Shown here: positions 42,176 through 51,062 of the stretch, in pieces
Layout of the letters: every line of letters starts with the position of its first letter
Position numbering within the stretch: the first letter of the stretch is position 1
Assembly: GCA_021816775.1 (NCBI GenBank)
Contig: JAKAXA010000020.1
Location: forward strand, 1 to 55,988
Source of the DNA: Pseudomonadota bacterium
GTDB lineage: Bacteria; Pseudomonadota; Gammaproteobacteria; Steroidobacterales; Steroidobacteraceae
Direction: 5' to 3'
Length of the DNA stretch: 55,988 nt
The notes under the pieces: model-generated
Seen by the model: only the letters and a program-made list of their open reading frames with translations
Told to the model about the DNA's origin: nothing
The model's database searches: none
Made by a program: the position numbers and the translations under genes

Positions 42176-43666
42176 TCAGGCCTGCCGCAGATATTCGGGG
42201 GCCGGGACCTGCGCGCGCCGCGCGGCGAGTCGCATGCCGGCGGCATAGGCGGCCGCCGCGAGGCCGAGCGCAACGAACCAGGCGTAACGGTACAGGTGCC
42301 GGAACACCTCGCCCGGATGCGGGAAGGTCAGCGGCAGCGAGGCGTGCAGAAAGCCCGGCAGGCACGGCAGCACGCCGATCAGAAAGGCGCCCACCGCGAT
42401 GGGGTTCCAGCCGCGCGAGTAGTAATAGCGGCTCTCCTGCCCCCGGTACAGCGCCGGCACGTCGATCACGCGGCGGCGGATGTGGTAGTAATCCACGATC
42501 AGGATGCCGGCCACCGCCCCGAGCAGCGCCGAGTAGCCGACGAGCCAGGTGAGGATGTAGCCGTGGGTGCTCGAGAGAATCTTCCACGGCATGATCGCCG
42601 CCGCCACCACCGCGGTGATATAGCCGCCGGTCTTGTAGCTGACGCGCTGCGGCCACAGTGCCGAGAAATCGAACGCGGGCCCGACCAGATTGGCCGCGAG
42701 GTTGACGCTGATCGTGTCCACCAGGAGCACCAGCAGCGCCAGCAGCACCGCCGCTCCGCTCATGCGCCCGGCGAGGGTGACCGGATCCCAGATCGCCTGG
42801 TGGTAGATGACCACCGTCGCCGAGGTGACGAACACCGCCAGCGCCGCGAGCAGCCCCATGGGCGCCGGCAGGCCGATCGCCTGGCCGATCACCTGATCGC
42901 GCTGGGTCCGGGCGAAGCGGGTGAAGTCCGGTATGTTCAGCGCCAGCGTCGACCAGAACCCGACCATGGCGGTGAGCGACGGCCAGAACACCTTGTAGAA
43001 CTGTCCGCTGCGGGCCCCGCCCGGCGCGAACTGCGAGGGGGTATGCACGATCGGGCCGAACCCGCCCGCCTTGTCATAGGCCCAGATCAGCAGCATGACG
43101 CAGATGACAACCTTGATCGGCGCGGTGTAGGTCTCGAGGCGCCGGATCGACTCGATGCCGTGCACGATGAAGTAGAACTGCAGCAGCCAGAACGCCGCAA
43201 AGCACACCAGCTGCCACAGGCTGACGCCGAGCAGCGCCAGCGGGGGGCCGCCCAGGGGATGGCCGATGAGCACCGTGATCAGCGTGTAGATCATCAGCCC
43301 GCCGAACCAGCTCTGGATGCCGTACCAGCCGCAGGCCACGAGCGCACGCAGCACGGCCGGAAAGCGCCCGCCGAGCGTCCCGAACGAGCAGCGCACCAGG
43401 ACCGCGTAGGGAATGCCGTACTTCGCGCCCGCGTGACCGATGAGCAGCATCGGGATCAGGACGATGAGGTTGCCGAGCGTCACCGTCACGATGGCCTGGT
43501 AGGCTGACATGCCCCCACCCACGAGCCCCGCGGCCAGTGTGTACGCGGGCACGCACATCACCATGCCGAGCCACAGCGCCGCGTAGTGGTACCAGCGCCA
43601 GGTGCGCCGTTCCGGCGGCGTCGGCGCCAGGTCGCGATTCCACAGCTGTGCGGCCTCGTCACTCAC
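42176..43666 (-). CDS. NCS1-family nucleobase transporter
   Basis: A sodium- or proton-coupled importer for uracil, thymine, cytosine, allantoin or a hydantoin; the exact substrate cannot be read. 496 residues with about 12 hydrophobic segments; WRWYHYAALWLGMVMCVPAY is the N-terminal family motif, and TALALNIPDFTRFAR-like text (STLALNIPDFTRFA) in the middle is typical of NCS1. It lies upstream of preT across a 129-bp gap containing the RutR box, and downstream of deoA by 97 bp. GTG 43666 is chosen because GGGAGG stands 8 nt upstream. Confidence 0.92.
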   Translation of the reverse strand: MSDEAAQLWNRDLAPTPPERRTWRWYHYAALWLGMVMCVPAYTLAAGLVGGGMSAYQAIVTVTLGNLIVLIPMLLIGHAGAKYGIPYAVLVRCSFGTLGGRFPAVLRALVACGWYGIQSWFGGLMIYTLITVLIGHPLGGPPLALLGVSLWQLVCFAAFWLLQFYFIVHGIESIRRLETYTAPIKVVICVMLLIWAYDKAGGFGPIVHTPSQFAPGGARSGQFYKVFWPSLTAMVGFWSTLALNIPDFTRFARTQRDQVIGQAIGLPAPMGLLAALAVFVTSATVVIYHQAIWDPVTLAGRMSGAAVLLALLVLLVDTISVNLAANLVGPAFDFSALWPQRVSYKTGGYITAVVAAAIMPWKILSSTHGYILTWLVGYSALLGAVAGILIVDYYHIRRRVIDVPALYRGQESRYYYSRGWNPIAVGAFLIGVLPCLPGFLHASLPLTFPHPGEVFRHLYRYAWFVALGLAAAAYAAGMRLAARRAQVPAPEYLRQA

Positions 43667-43674
43667 GGCGTCAG

Positions 43675-43680
43675 CCTCCC
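43675..43680 (-). promoter_or_regulatory. Shine-Dalgarno that fixes the transporter GTG start
   Basis: GGGAGG on the minus strand with 8 nt to GTG 43666. The longer frame upstream lacks such a site and encodes Arg-rich residues not expected before the first membrane helix. Confidence 0.7.
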
Positions 43681-43763
43681 TCGCCCGTCCCGCGCGAGGC
43701 ACAAGCCTCCTCACGTCTCGGGTTATTTCGGGTGGAAAATGCCATGGCGGGCGCGACGACCGC

Positions 43764-45086
43764 TCAGGCCGTCACCAGGATTTCGTGGACCACCGGCGCC
43801 GCGGCGCACGGCTGATCGGACAGGGACATCGCCGCGCGCAGCGCCTCGCTCGCCCGCTGCACCTGCTCGCTCGAGCGCGCGTGCACCATGGCGAGCGGCC
43901 TGCCCTTGCCGACCCGCGTGCCGATTCCCGCCACAGCGCTGAAGCCCACCGCCAGATCGAGCTTCTCGCCCGCGACCCGCCGGCCGCCGCCGAGCGCCAC
44001 CAGCAGGTTGCCGACGGCCCGGGCATCCACGCTCGACACGTAGCCCTCGGCGGCCGGCCAGACCGGCTCGATGACAGGTGCCTGCGGCAGATACTGTGGC
44101 GAGCGGGTCAGAAGATCGCCCGGCCCGCCGAGGGCGGCCACCATGCGCGCGAACCGCTCGGCCGCCTCCCCGGAGCGCACCGCAGCCTCGGCCCGCTCGC
44201 GCGCCTCGGCGTGGCTGGCGGCCAGCTTGCCCATGATCAGCATCTCGGACACCAGCGCGAAGACGACCTCCGCCAGGCGCGGCTCCTGCGCGCTGCCGGT
44301 GAGGAACGCGAGCGACTCGGCGATCTCGAGCGCATTGCCGACGTTCCACCCCAGCGCCTGCGACATGTCGGTGATGACGGCGTGAGTGGTGAGGCCGGTC
44401 GTTGCGGCGACCCCGATGATGCTGCGCGCCAGCGCCCGCGCCTCGCCCATCGACTCCATGAACGCGCCCGAGCCGGTCTTGACATCCATGACCAGCGAAT
44501 CGAGCCCAGCGGCGATCTTCTTGGAGAGGATCGATGCGGTGATCAGCGGGATGGACTCCACGGTCGCCGTGACATCGCGGATGGCGTACAGGCGCCGGTC
44601 GGCCGGCGCCAGATCGTCCGTCTGGCCGATGATGGCGCAGCCGACCGCTGCGACCACCCGGCGAAACTCCTCCACGTCCGGCATGGAGCGGTAGCCGGGA
44701 ATGGCGTCGAGCTTGTCGAGGGTGCCGCCGGTGTGCCCCAGGCCCCGTCCCGAGATCATCGGCACGAAGCAGCCGCATGCCGCGGCGATCGGCGCCAGCA
44801 GAAAGCTCACCTTGTCGCCGACGCCGCCGGTGGAGTGCTTGTCGATGACCGGCCCCTGGCCGCGCAGCTGCTCCCAGCGCAGGCGCACGCCGGAGTCGGC
44901 CATCGCCGCCGTCAACGCGCCGCACTCGGCGGAATTCATGGAGCGGAAGAACACCGCCATGGCGAGCGCTGCGACCTGCTCGGTCGGAATGGACGCATCG
45001 GCGAGGCCGTGCACGAAGAACTCGATTTCGTCCCGCTCGAGCGCAAACCCGTCGCGCTTCTTGCGAATGAGATTCTTGAAAATCAT
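43764..45086 (-). CDS. deoA: thymidine phosphorylase
   Basis: Splits thymidine and deoxyuridine with phosphate to the base and deoxyribose-1-phosphate. 440 residues, the E. coli length. Signature elements: VIDKHSTGGVGDKVS near 85, SGRGLGHTGGTLDKLDAIPG near 113 in part, and MDVKTGSGAFM near 190. The base goes to PreTA, the sugar phosphate to DeoB/DeoC, both encoded here. ATG 45086 is the conserved start (MIFKNLIRKKRDG). A 221-bp gap with no recognised element separates it from the lipoprotein gene upstream. Confidence 0.96.
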   Translation of the reverse strand: MIFKNLIRKKRDGFALERDEIEFFVHGLADASIPTEQVAALAMAVFFRSMNSAECGALTAAMADSGVRLRWEQLRGQGPVIDKHSTGGVGDKVSFLLAPIAAACGCFVPMISGRGLGHTGGTLDKLDAIPGYRSMPDVEEFRRVVAAVGCAIIGQTDDLAPADRRLYAIRDVTATVESIPLITASILSKKIAAGLDSLVMDVKTGSGAFMESMGEARALARSIIGVAATTGLTTHAVITDMSQALGWNVGNALEIAESLAFLTGSAQEPRLAEVVFALVSEMLIMGKLAASHAEARERAEAAVRSGEAAERFARMVAALGGPGDLLTRSPQYLPQAPVIEPVWPAAEGYVSSVDARAVGNLLVALGGGRRVAGEKLDLAVGFSAVAGIGTRVGKGRPLAMVHARSSEQVQRASEALRAAMSLSDQPCAAAPVVHEILVTA

Positions 45087-45307
45087 CCTGCCTGCATCCG
45101 GTTTCGACCGTCCCCCGACATCACCGCCAGTCCGTCGCGCGCCCGATGCCCCGCCCACCTCCTTGGCGATCGGCGGGCAGCTACAGCGCGCGTGCGGACA
45201 GGACGGTCTGCGCCGCGCCGTCTTCGCGCCGCGCAGCACCGCGCGGGCACGCGCCAGGGGCCGCGGCCGCAGCCGGCGCTCGCCGGCTGCCGCCCGCCGT
45301 TGGCTCC

Positions 45308-48082
45308 TCAGTCATCATCGTCGTTCGCGACGTAATGACTCAACGGCGCATGATGCGCGCGCGCCAGTGCCCGCAGGTACTGCAGGGTCCGCGCGTAACT
45401 CGCGGCGCCCTTGGTGCCGACCCACTCCTGGCGCATCTGCTCGCCGCCGGGAATCTTCAGCAGGCTCGTCGGGGTATACCACTCGCTGCGCGGCGGCAGC
45501 CGCCCGGCCAGCGCACTCTGGTGCGCGCGCACCCAGGCCTGAAGCGGCACGTGGCGCCGCATCCTCGCTTCGCGGCGCATCAGGGCGTGATTGCGGCAGG
45601 TGCCGGGATTGAAGGCCACCTTGACCTTGGGTACGGCCACGGGAACGACCGAGTCGTTCGGGGAGCGGCGCCAGATGCCACGGATCACCGCGGCGTTCGC
45701 ATCCCACTGCGACATCGGCGGCAGGCCGAACACCGCCTCGATGGTCCGCACGATGTTGACTTGTGAATAGCGTGTGGTGACGTCCGCCTGCCGGACCCAC
45801 GGGCCCAGCGCTTGCGCGAAAGTCCGGTGGGCGTCGATATGGTCCGCACCGGACTGCGCATCATCCTCGGTCACGAAGACCACCATGTGCTTCCACTGCG
45901 GCGTGGTGCTCAGGTAGTGCACGATGCGCGCCGTCGCGAGGTCATTGTTGGCGACGTAGTAATCGGGCGTGTAGTAGCACGGCGTACGGCCGGCCGTGTG
46001 ATCATCCGGCAGCCAGATGTACATGAACCGCGGCAGATTCGCGGCGTGATGCTGCATCCAGCTCACCGCGACCCTCGCCCGCTGCGTATCGAGAATCATC
46101 CGGTCCCAGCCCGGGAACTGCCGGGCGAGATGGGCGCGCAGCGGCCCCGGTATCGCGCCGGCCTGCGAGCGCGTGATGAACTCGCCGAAGTCCTCGAAGT
46201 CGACGCCGTGCGCCTGCAGGTCGTTGAACAGGTACAGCCGCTGCGGATACGCGATCCACGGATTGGTCCAGCGACCGAGCTTCGCCAGATCGATATAGTC
46301 CGCATACGGATCGGCTTCCACGCGGCTGCCGCCGGTGGGCCCGACGCCGCTCGGGCCCTTGTGGCGCGCTGCCAGCTCCAGCGATTGCGTCCAGCCGGGA
46401 TTGCCGATGAGTGCGCGGCGCGAGTAGTACTGCGGCCAGGTACGCTGCACGAAGTCGGAGTCCGATGCTCCCGTGACCCACTGGTGGCCCTGGGCGGTCA
46501 CTTCCCCGTCGGCGTAGAAATTCACGAACAGCGCATCGCGCCTGGCCCAGGCGAACAGGTTCGGCAGCTCCCGCGGGCCGTAGAGCGCCAGGCGCGGGTC
46601 GGCCCAATGCCCGAGGCCCTTGAGCTTGCCGAGCTCCTCGTCGAAGGTCTTGTTCTCGCGCAGAATGAATACGACATAGCGAATGTGGCGGCGCAGCTCG
46701 CCCGAGACCTGCGCATTGCTGCGCGCCAGCGCTGCGCGGTGCGCGGCCGAAAAGCCGTTGTCCGACAGCGCGACCTGCGTGAGACGCGCCCGCTCGCGAC
46801 CGATCTGCGCATAGGAGATGCGCTGCAGCGCCCCGTGCATCATGTCGCCGACCCACTGGTGGCGCAGGTTGGGGCCTGACCCGAGCCCCTTGGCCGCCAC
46901 CACGTAGAGCGCATCGGCTCCGGCGGCAATGCCGGTCGGATACCACGCGGTCGGAATCAGCCCCAGCGCACGGCCGCTCGAGAGGTCAAACACCGCCACG
47001 TCATCGTTGCCCGCGTTGGCCACGTACACCCGCCCGGCATGGATGGCAATGCCGTCGGGGTAGCTGCCGGGCGGCGCCCCAGGGTACGGGGCATCATCGA
47101 ACACGCGCACCACGTGCAGCGTCCGCGCATCCACCTCCACGGCCGCATCGAGATTCGAGGCCGTGAACACGACCGTGCTGCCGCCGGGCACGGCCACGAG
47201 CGCGGTCGGATGAATCCCCGGATCGGTGTTGGCCGGCCCGGTCTTCGGTCCGATGCAGACCTCCCCGAGCGTGCGCAGCGTGCGGCTCGCGAGCACCGTC
47301 ACGCCGCAGCCGCCCCAATCCGTCACCACCAGCCGGCGGCCGTGATCGGTCAACACGGGCGCAAACGGATAGGGTCCGGCGTTGCCGTAGCGCACCTTGC
47401 CGTTGCGCAGATCGATTCGCGCCACGGAGTTGCTGAGCAGGCCCGTCACGTACGCATGGCGGCCATCCGGCCCCAGCGCCACCCCGTCCGGGTAGAAGTG
47501 CCGCCTGCCGCGGTGCAGACCCTGATACCAATAGGGATACTGATCCTTCGGAAACGGGACATAGCGCAGCGCATACCGCCGCACGACATCGAAGCCCGTC
47601 CGACCCGCGCGCAGTGCCAGCAGCACATCAGTGCCGCCTCCCGCGGCAAACAGCATCTGATGCGGGCCCGCGACCAGGCCCTGAAAGAAGTCCTGATGGG
47701 CGATCTTGAGCACGCCCGGCTTCGACGGCCCCGCCACGTGGCCGCGAAACCCTACCGCGCGCCCGTTGCGCGCCAGCGTCGCTGCGTCATACCGCGCAAC
47801 GGACTGCGTGCGCGTCGCACCGTTCGCGAGCACGTACACCGATCCGTTCGACTCGACGACGCTCGAGGGGAAATTCGCCGTGGCGGCGAGCTGCCCGATC
47901 GGGCTGATGCGCCGCCCGGTCGCGATGAGGTGCGTCACCGCGGCCAGATCATTGAGGCGGCCCCTTGATCCGTGCCCGGCGCCGTGCGCGGCGCTCGTCC
48001 TGGCCGCGGAGCACCCGGTGAGGGCGACCGCGGCCAGGATCACACCGGTGAGCACGCAGCGCGACGATCCGCTCCGTGACAT
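45308..48082 (-). CDS. lipoprotein with beta-propeller and phosphoesterase domain
   Basis: 924 residues from ATG 48082. The N-terminus is a lipoprotein signal (VILAAVALTGC, cysteine about 24). Residues about 50-430 show repeated YVTN-type propeller blades (YPDGVALGPDGRHAYV; YPDGIAIHAGRVYVANAGND). The C-terminal half is a PF04185-type phosphoesterase, the family of phospholipase C and AcpA, with FILRENKTFDEE near 470 and VVFVTEDDAQSGADHIDAHR near 760. The substrate is not fixed by sequence. Placement 17 nt after a TonB-dependent receptor and before deoA suggests release of phosphate from nucleotides or other organophosphates outside the inner membrane (inference). Confidence 0.82.
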   Translation of the reverse strand: MSRSGSSRCVLTGVILAAVALTGCSAARTSAAHGAGHGSRGRLNDLAAVTHLIATGRRISPIGQLAATANFPSSVVESNGSVYVLANGATRTQSVARYDAATLARNGRAVGFRGHVAGPSKPGVLKIAHQDFFQGLVAGPHQMLFAAGGGTDVLLALRAGRTGFDVVRRYALRYVPFPKDQYPYWYQGLHRGRRHFYPDGVALGPDGRHAYVTGLLSNSVARIDLRNGKVRYGNAGPYPFAPVLTDHGRRLVVTDWGGCGVTVLASRTLRTLGEVCIGPKTGPANTDPGIHPTALVAVPGGSTVVFTASNLDAAVEVDARTLHVVRVFDDAPYPGAPPGSYPDGIAIHAGRVYVANAGNDDVAVFDLSSGRALGLIPTAWYPTGIAAGADALYVVAAKGLGSGPNLRHQWVGDMMHGALQRISYAQIGRERARLTQVALSDNGFSAAHRAALARSNAQVSGELRRHIRYVVFILRENKTFDEELGKLKGLGHWADPRLALYGPRELPNLFAWARRDALFVNFYADGEVTAQGHQWVTGASDSDFVQRTWPQYYSRRALIGNPGWTQSLELAARHKGPSGVGPTGGSRVEADPYADYIDLAKLGRWTNPWIAYPQRLYLFNDLQAHGVDFEDFGEFITRSQAGAIPGPLRAHLARQFPGWDRMILDTQRARVAVSWMQHHAANLPRFMYIWLPDDHTAGRTPCYYTPDYYVANNDLATARIVHYLSTTPQWKHMVVFVTEDDAQSGADHIDAHRTFAQALGPWVRQADVTTRYSQVNIVRTIEAVFGLPPMSQWDANAAVIRGIWRRSPNDSVVPVAVPKVKVAFNPGTCRNHALMRREARMRRHVPLQAWVRAHQSALAGRLPPRSEWYTPTSLLKIPGGEQMRQEWVGTKGAASYARTLQYLRALARAHHAPLSHYVANDDDD

Positions 48083-48099
48083 CAACCGCTCGTCCTGAC

Positions 48100-50481
48100 T
48101 CAGAAGAGCTTCGCCGACACCGTCAGCCCCGCAAACATCGGCGGCGCGTAGGCGTTCCAGAAGAAGTTCGGCGAAGCGGGCTCATTGATCTGGTAGCCCG
48201 CCGAGTAGAACACCGCATGCCGGTTGAGCAGATTATCGACATTGAGCTCGAACTTCAGCGACTTCAGCGTGTCGTCGTCGAGCTTCCAGACGTACGCCCC
48301 GTTCAGATTCACCATGGCATACCCGCCAATCTGGAAATTGGTGGTCGCGCCGGTGAGGTAGTTCATGACGTACTGCGACCCGACGTAGTGCATGTTCAGG
48401 CTTGCGTACCACGGTCCGTTGTCGTACTGGAGGTCCACATTGCCGCTATCCACGGGGATATTCGGCCGCCACATGCCGTTGGTGATCGACACGCCGTTGA
48501 CGTTCGTGAAGTTCTGCGTGTACTTCGCGCTCGTGTAGTTGAAATTCCCCGACAGCTGCAGGTGATACGGCAACTCCACCCCGCCGTCGAGATTGAAGCC
48601 CCTGAAGGTCGCCTTGCCGGCGTTGTACGTCAGGGTGATGCCGGTGATATCGCTGTACGTCGAGCTGAAGATGTTCGAGAAGTTGCGATTGAAGAACGCC
48701 GCGCTCCAGTAGTAGTACGGGTTCTTGAACCGGATCCCGGCATCGATGTTGTCGACGTATTCCGGCTGCACCACCACCGGCCCCGGCTGCTGGCTCGAGC
48801 CGATGACACCGTACAACGCGCTGATGTTGGGCTGCTTGTACGAGCGGCCGTAATTCACGTAAACATTCATCCTGGGCGTGAACGAATAAGTGACGCCGAT
48901 CGAGCGCTCGAGGAACGCGTAGCGCTTCGATACGGAACCGGAGAAATCGTAGTAATAACCCTGGTTGTCGTTCGAGAACATCGAGATCTGCGTCCACTTG
49001 ATGCCCGGGTAGATGTGCAATTTGCCGTGCAGCAGGGCGATGTTGTCCTCGAGATAGGATTGCATCCAGGTCTGGCCGTCGTGCTCCAGCCACGCCATGT
49101 TATAGCCCGAGAGCAGCGGCGAGGGCCATTGCCCGTACCACGACTCCTCCGACAACATCGGGGCCACCATGCCCAGTGCGCCGATCTTCACCGTGTTGTC
49201 CGGGAAGAGCAGGGTCAGATGGCCCATCGCGCCCATCTCGTGGAAGTTCTGCACGTAGTGCTGATAGGCCGTTCCTGCGTGAGCCGAACCGAACATCTGC
49301 GTCGCGACACTGCAGTTGTACGTGTTCGGATACGCAGTCGACGGCACAGGGTTCGGCGCATAGTTCTCGTAGGCGTTCAGGGCCGAGCAGGACTTGAGCG
49401 TTGCATTCAGGTCGTACGAATATCCTTCATACGTGTTGTTGTAGATCGGGTTCGCGTAGCCGACGCGGTTGTTCGACGATCCGTTATAGAAGGTCTTGAT
49501 CTCGCCGATCACCCTGGAGCTCAGCAGCGACTTGATGGACATGGCCACGAAGACGTTGTTGGCGGCCTGGTTGGTGAATGAAACGTCCTTCGGGAAATTG
49601 TAGTCGTAGCCGTACTGGGCCAGCAGCGGCGAGGGATAGTAGGTCGGCGGCTCGGAATTCTCATTGTTCACCAGCACGATGAGCTTCGCCTCGCCCGAGT
49701 TGGTCGGCTGCACCGCCGCGAGGTAGTACGAATTGATCCGGGCGACGACATTGGGCTGCGGCCCGTGCACCAGGGTGTGGCTGAACTTCGCGAGCACCCG
49801 CAGGCCCTTCAGGTAGCTGATGGCCCCCGAGTTGATTCCGAAGCGCTCCACCGCCTCGGACCCGCCGCCCCCATCGGGGCCGCCCTGATACACGCCGCCC
49901 GTCATGCCGAGCGTCACGTCGAACTTCTTATCCGGCAGGACCGGCTCGAACGCCACCGTACCGCCGAGACCGTCAAGGGAGGACTGCGACTGCGTATTGG
50001 CGCCGCTGTAGACCTTCACGCCGGCGATCTGCTCCGTCGCGAGCGGTGTGGCCGCCGGCTGGTCGCCGCCACCGTAGAAGCCGCCGAGAAAGGTATTGAT
50101 GTAGGGCACCCCATCGAAGGTGGTGCCGACCTGAGAGCTGTCGAATCCGTCGAGCGTGAACGCGTTGCCGCTGACGAGGAAGCCGCCGGCGCCCAGCGCC
50201 CGCGAGTTGAAGCCGGGGACGTTGTTCAGCACCGACACGGCGCTCGCCGCGGGGCTCACGTGCTCGAATTTCTTGGCGTTGACGGTCGCCACAGCCTGTT
50301 CCGCTCCGACGATCAGCACCTTCTGCAGCTTGGTCGTGGGTGCGCTGCTGTCGGATTTGCTTTGGCTCGCATTCTGCGCGGCGGCGAATGCCGGCGCGGC
50401 GGCGAGCAGCGCCATGCAAGGAACAACCACCGCCATCGGGGCGAGGATCTGTCGTACCGCCTTACGGATCTCAATGGACAT
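48100..50481 (-). CDS. TonB-dependent outer-membrane receptor
   Basis: 793 residues with a signal peptide (about 1-43, ending APAFAAAQ), a plug domain (VSVLNNVPGFNSRALG; FTLDGFDSSQVGTTFDGVPY; VYSGANTQSQSSLDGLGGTV), and a long beta-barrel ending in phenylalanine (GLTVSAKLF). A classical TonB box is not obvious. The barrel is rich in Asn, Tyr and Ser. AGGAGAG lies 6 nt before the ATG. It is followed by the lipoprotein phosphoesterase and deoA, so the imported compound may be a nucleotide, nucleoside or oligonucleotide (inference from context only). The upstream 581-bp gap contains a strong palindrome. Confidence 0.92.
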   Translation of the reverse strand: MSIEIRKAVRQILAPMAVVVPCMALLAAAPAFAAAQNASQSKSDSSAPTTKLQKVLIVGAEQAVATVNAKKFEHVSPAASAVSVLNNVPGFNSRALGAGGFLVSGNAFTLDGFDSSQVGTTFDGVPYINTFLGGFYGGGDQPAATPLATEQIAGVKVYSGANTQSQSSLDGLGGTVAFEPVLPDKKFDVTLGMTGGVYQGGPDGGGGSEAVERFGINSGAISYLKGLRVLAKFSHTLVHGPQPNVVARINSYYLAAVQPTNSGEAKLIVLVNNENSEPPTYYPSPLLAQYGYDYNFPKDVSFTNQAANNVFVAMSIKSLLSSRVIGEIKTFYNGSSNNRVGYANPIYNNTYEGYSYDLNATLKSCSALNAYENYAPNPVPSTAYPNTYNCSVATQMFGSAHAGTAYQHYVQNFHEMGAMGHLTLLFPDNTVKIGALGMVAPMLSEESWYGQWPSPLLSGYNMAWLEHDGQTWMQSYLEDNIALLHGKLHIYPGIKWTQISMFSNDNQGYYYDFSGSVSKRYAFLERSIGVTYSFTPRMNVYVNYGRSYKQPNISALYGVIGSSQQPGPVVVQPEYVDNIDAGIRFKNPYYYWSAAFFNRNFSNIFSSTYSDITGITLTYNAGKATFRGFNLDGGVELPYHLQLSGNFNYTSAKYTQNFTNVNGVSITNGMWRPNIPVDSGNVDLQYDNGPWYASLNMHYVGSQYVMNYLTGATTNFQIGGYAMVNLNGAYVWKLDDDTLKSLKFELNVDNLLNRHAVFYSAGYQINEPASPNFFWNAYAPPMFAGLTVSAKLF

Positions 50482-51062
50482 TGCGGACTCTCCTAACGTG
50501 GTCACCACACGGCCGTGTAAAAAAACGTCTCTGGCGATCGGCTGGCCGCGCGAGCCGATCGTCGGTTTTGCATGCTGTCCTCAGAACCCCGACGCCCGAT
50601 GCCGCTTGGCTCGGCGCAGCGGGGATGCAACGTTCCCCTGAAGCGCCAGCGAGGGACATCGCCTGCCTGCATCGCCGCGGATCGTGACAATTGGCACTGT
50701 TGCGTACATCACTCAAGCCCCCGTGCGTTGGACTTTCTTCCGTCGCGTCAGTGTGTTGAAAGAAAGTGCTCAGATTCTTGGTCTAAAACGTTTAACGCAC
50801 TTGTGTTAAACGATATATGCCTGCTTCCCCCGTGTCAATCTCGGCCGCTCGGCCATCCGCACCTCCAACACTCGCACGGCCGTTGCGCCCAGGCAACAGC
50901 CGGTCGGAATGGGTTGCATGATGGCGCTGGTGAGGCTCTCGAGCAATCCGTCCACGCACGCCATCTTGCCCGCCCCCAGACAAGGCACGAGCGCACCGCT
51001 CCCCCCTCGATCACCGAGGTGCACCGCCACCGTCCGTGCGCCGATGCCGCAGCGCACACGAT
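50482..51062. other. 581-bp intergenic region upstream of the TonB receptor
   Basis: No coding region is supportable. The part around 50740-50820 is AT-rich compared with its surroundings and holds a 24-bp palindrome, so the receptor promoter is probably here. The segment 50820-51062 shows only unremarkable short frames. Confidence 0.5.
50789..50812. promoter_or_regulatory. 24-bp operator-like palindrome
   Basis: Arms CGTTTAACGCA (50789-50799) and TGTGTTAAACG (50802-50812), 10 of 11 matching, with a 2-nt centre. Size and shape suit a LacI-, GntR- or Crp-type dimer. On the minus strand TTTAAC could act as -35 with TTTAGA 17 nt on. It lies about 310 nt before the TonB receptor gene; the binding protein is not encoded nearby as far as I can see. 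Confidence 0.55.
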
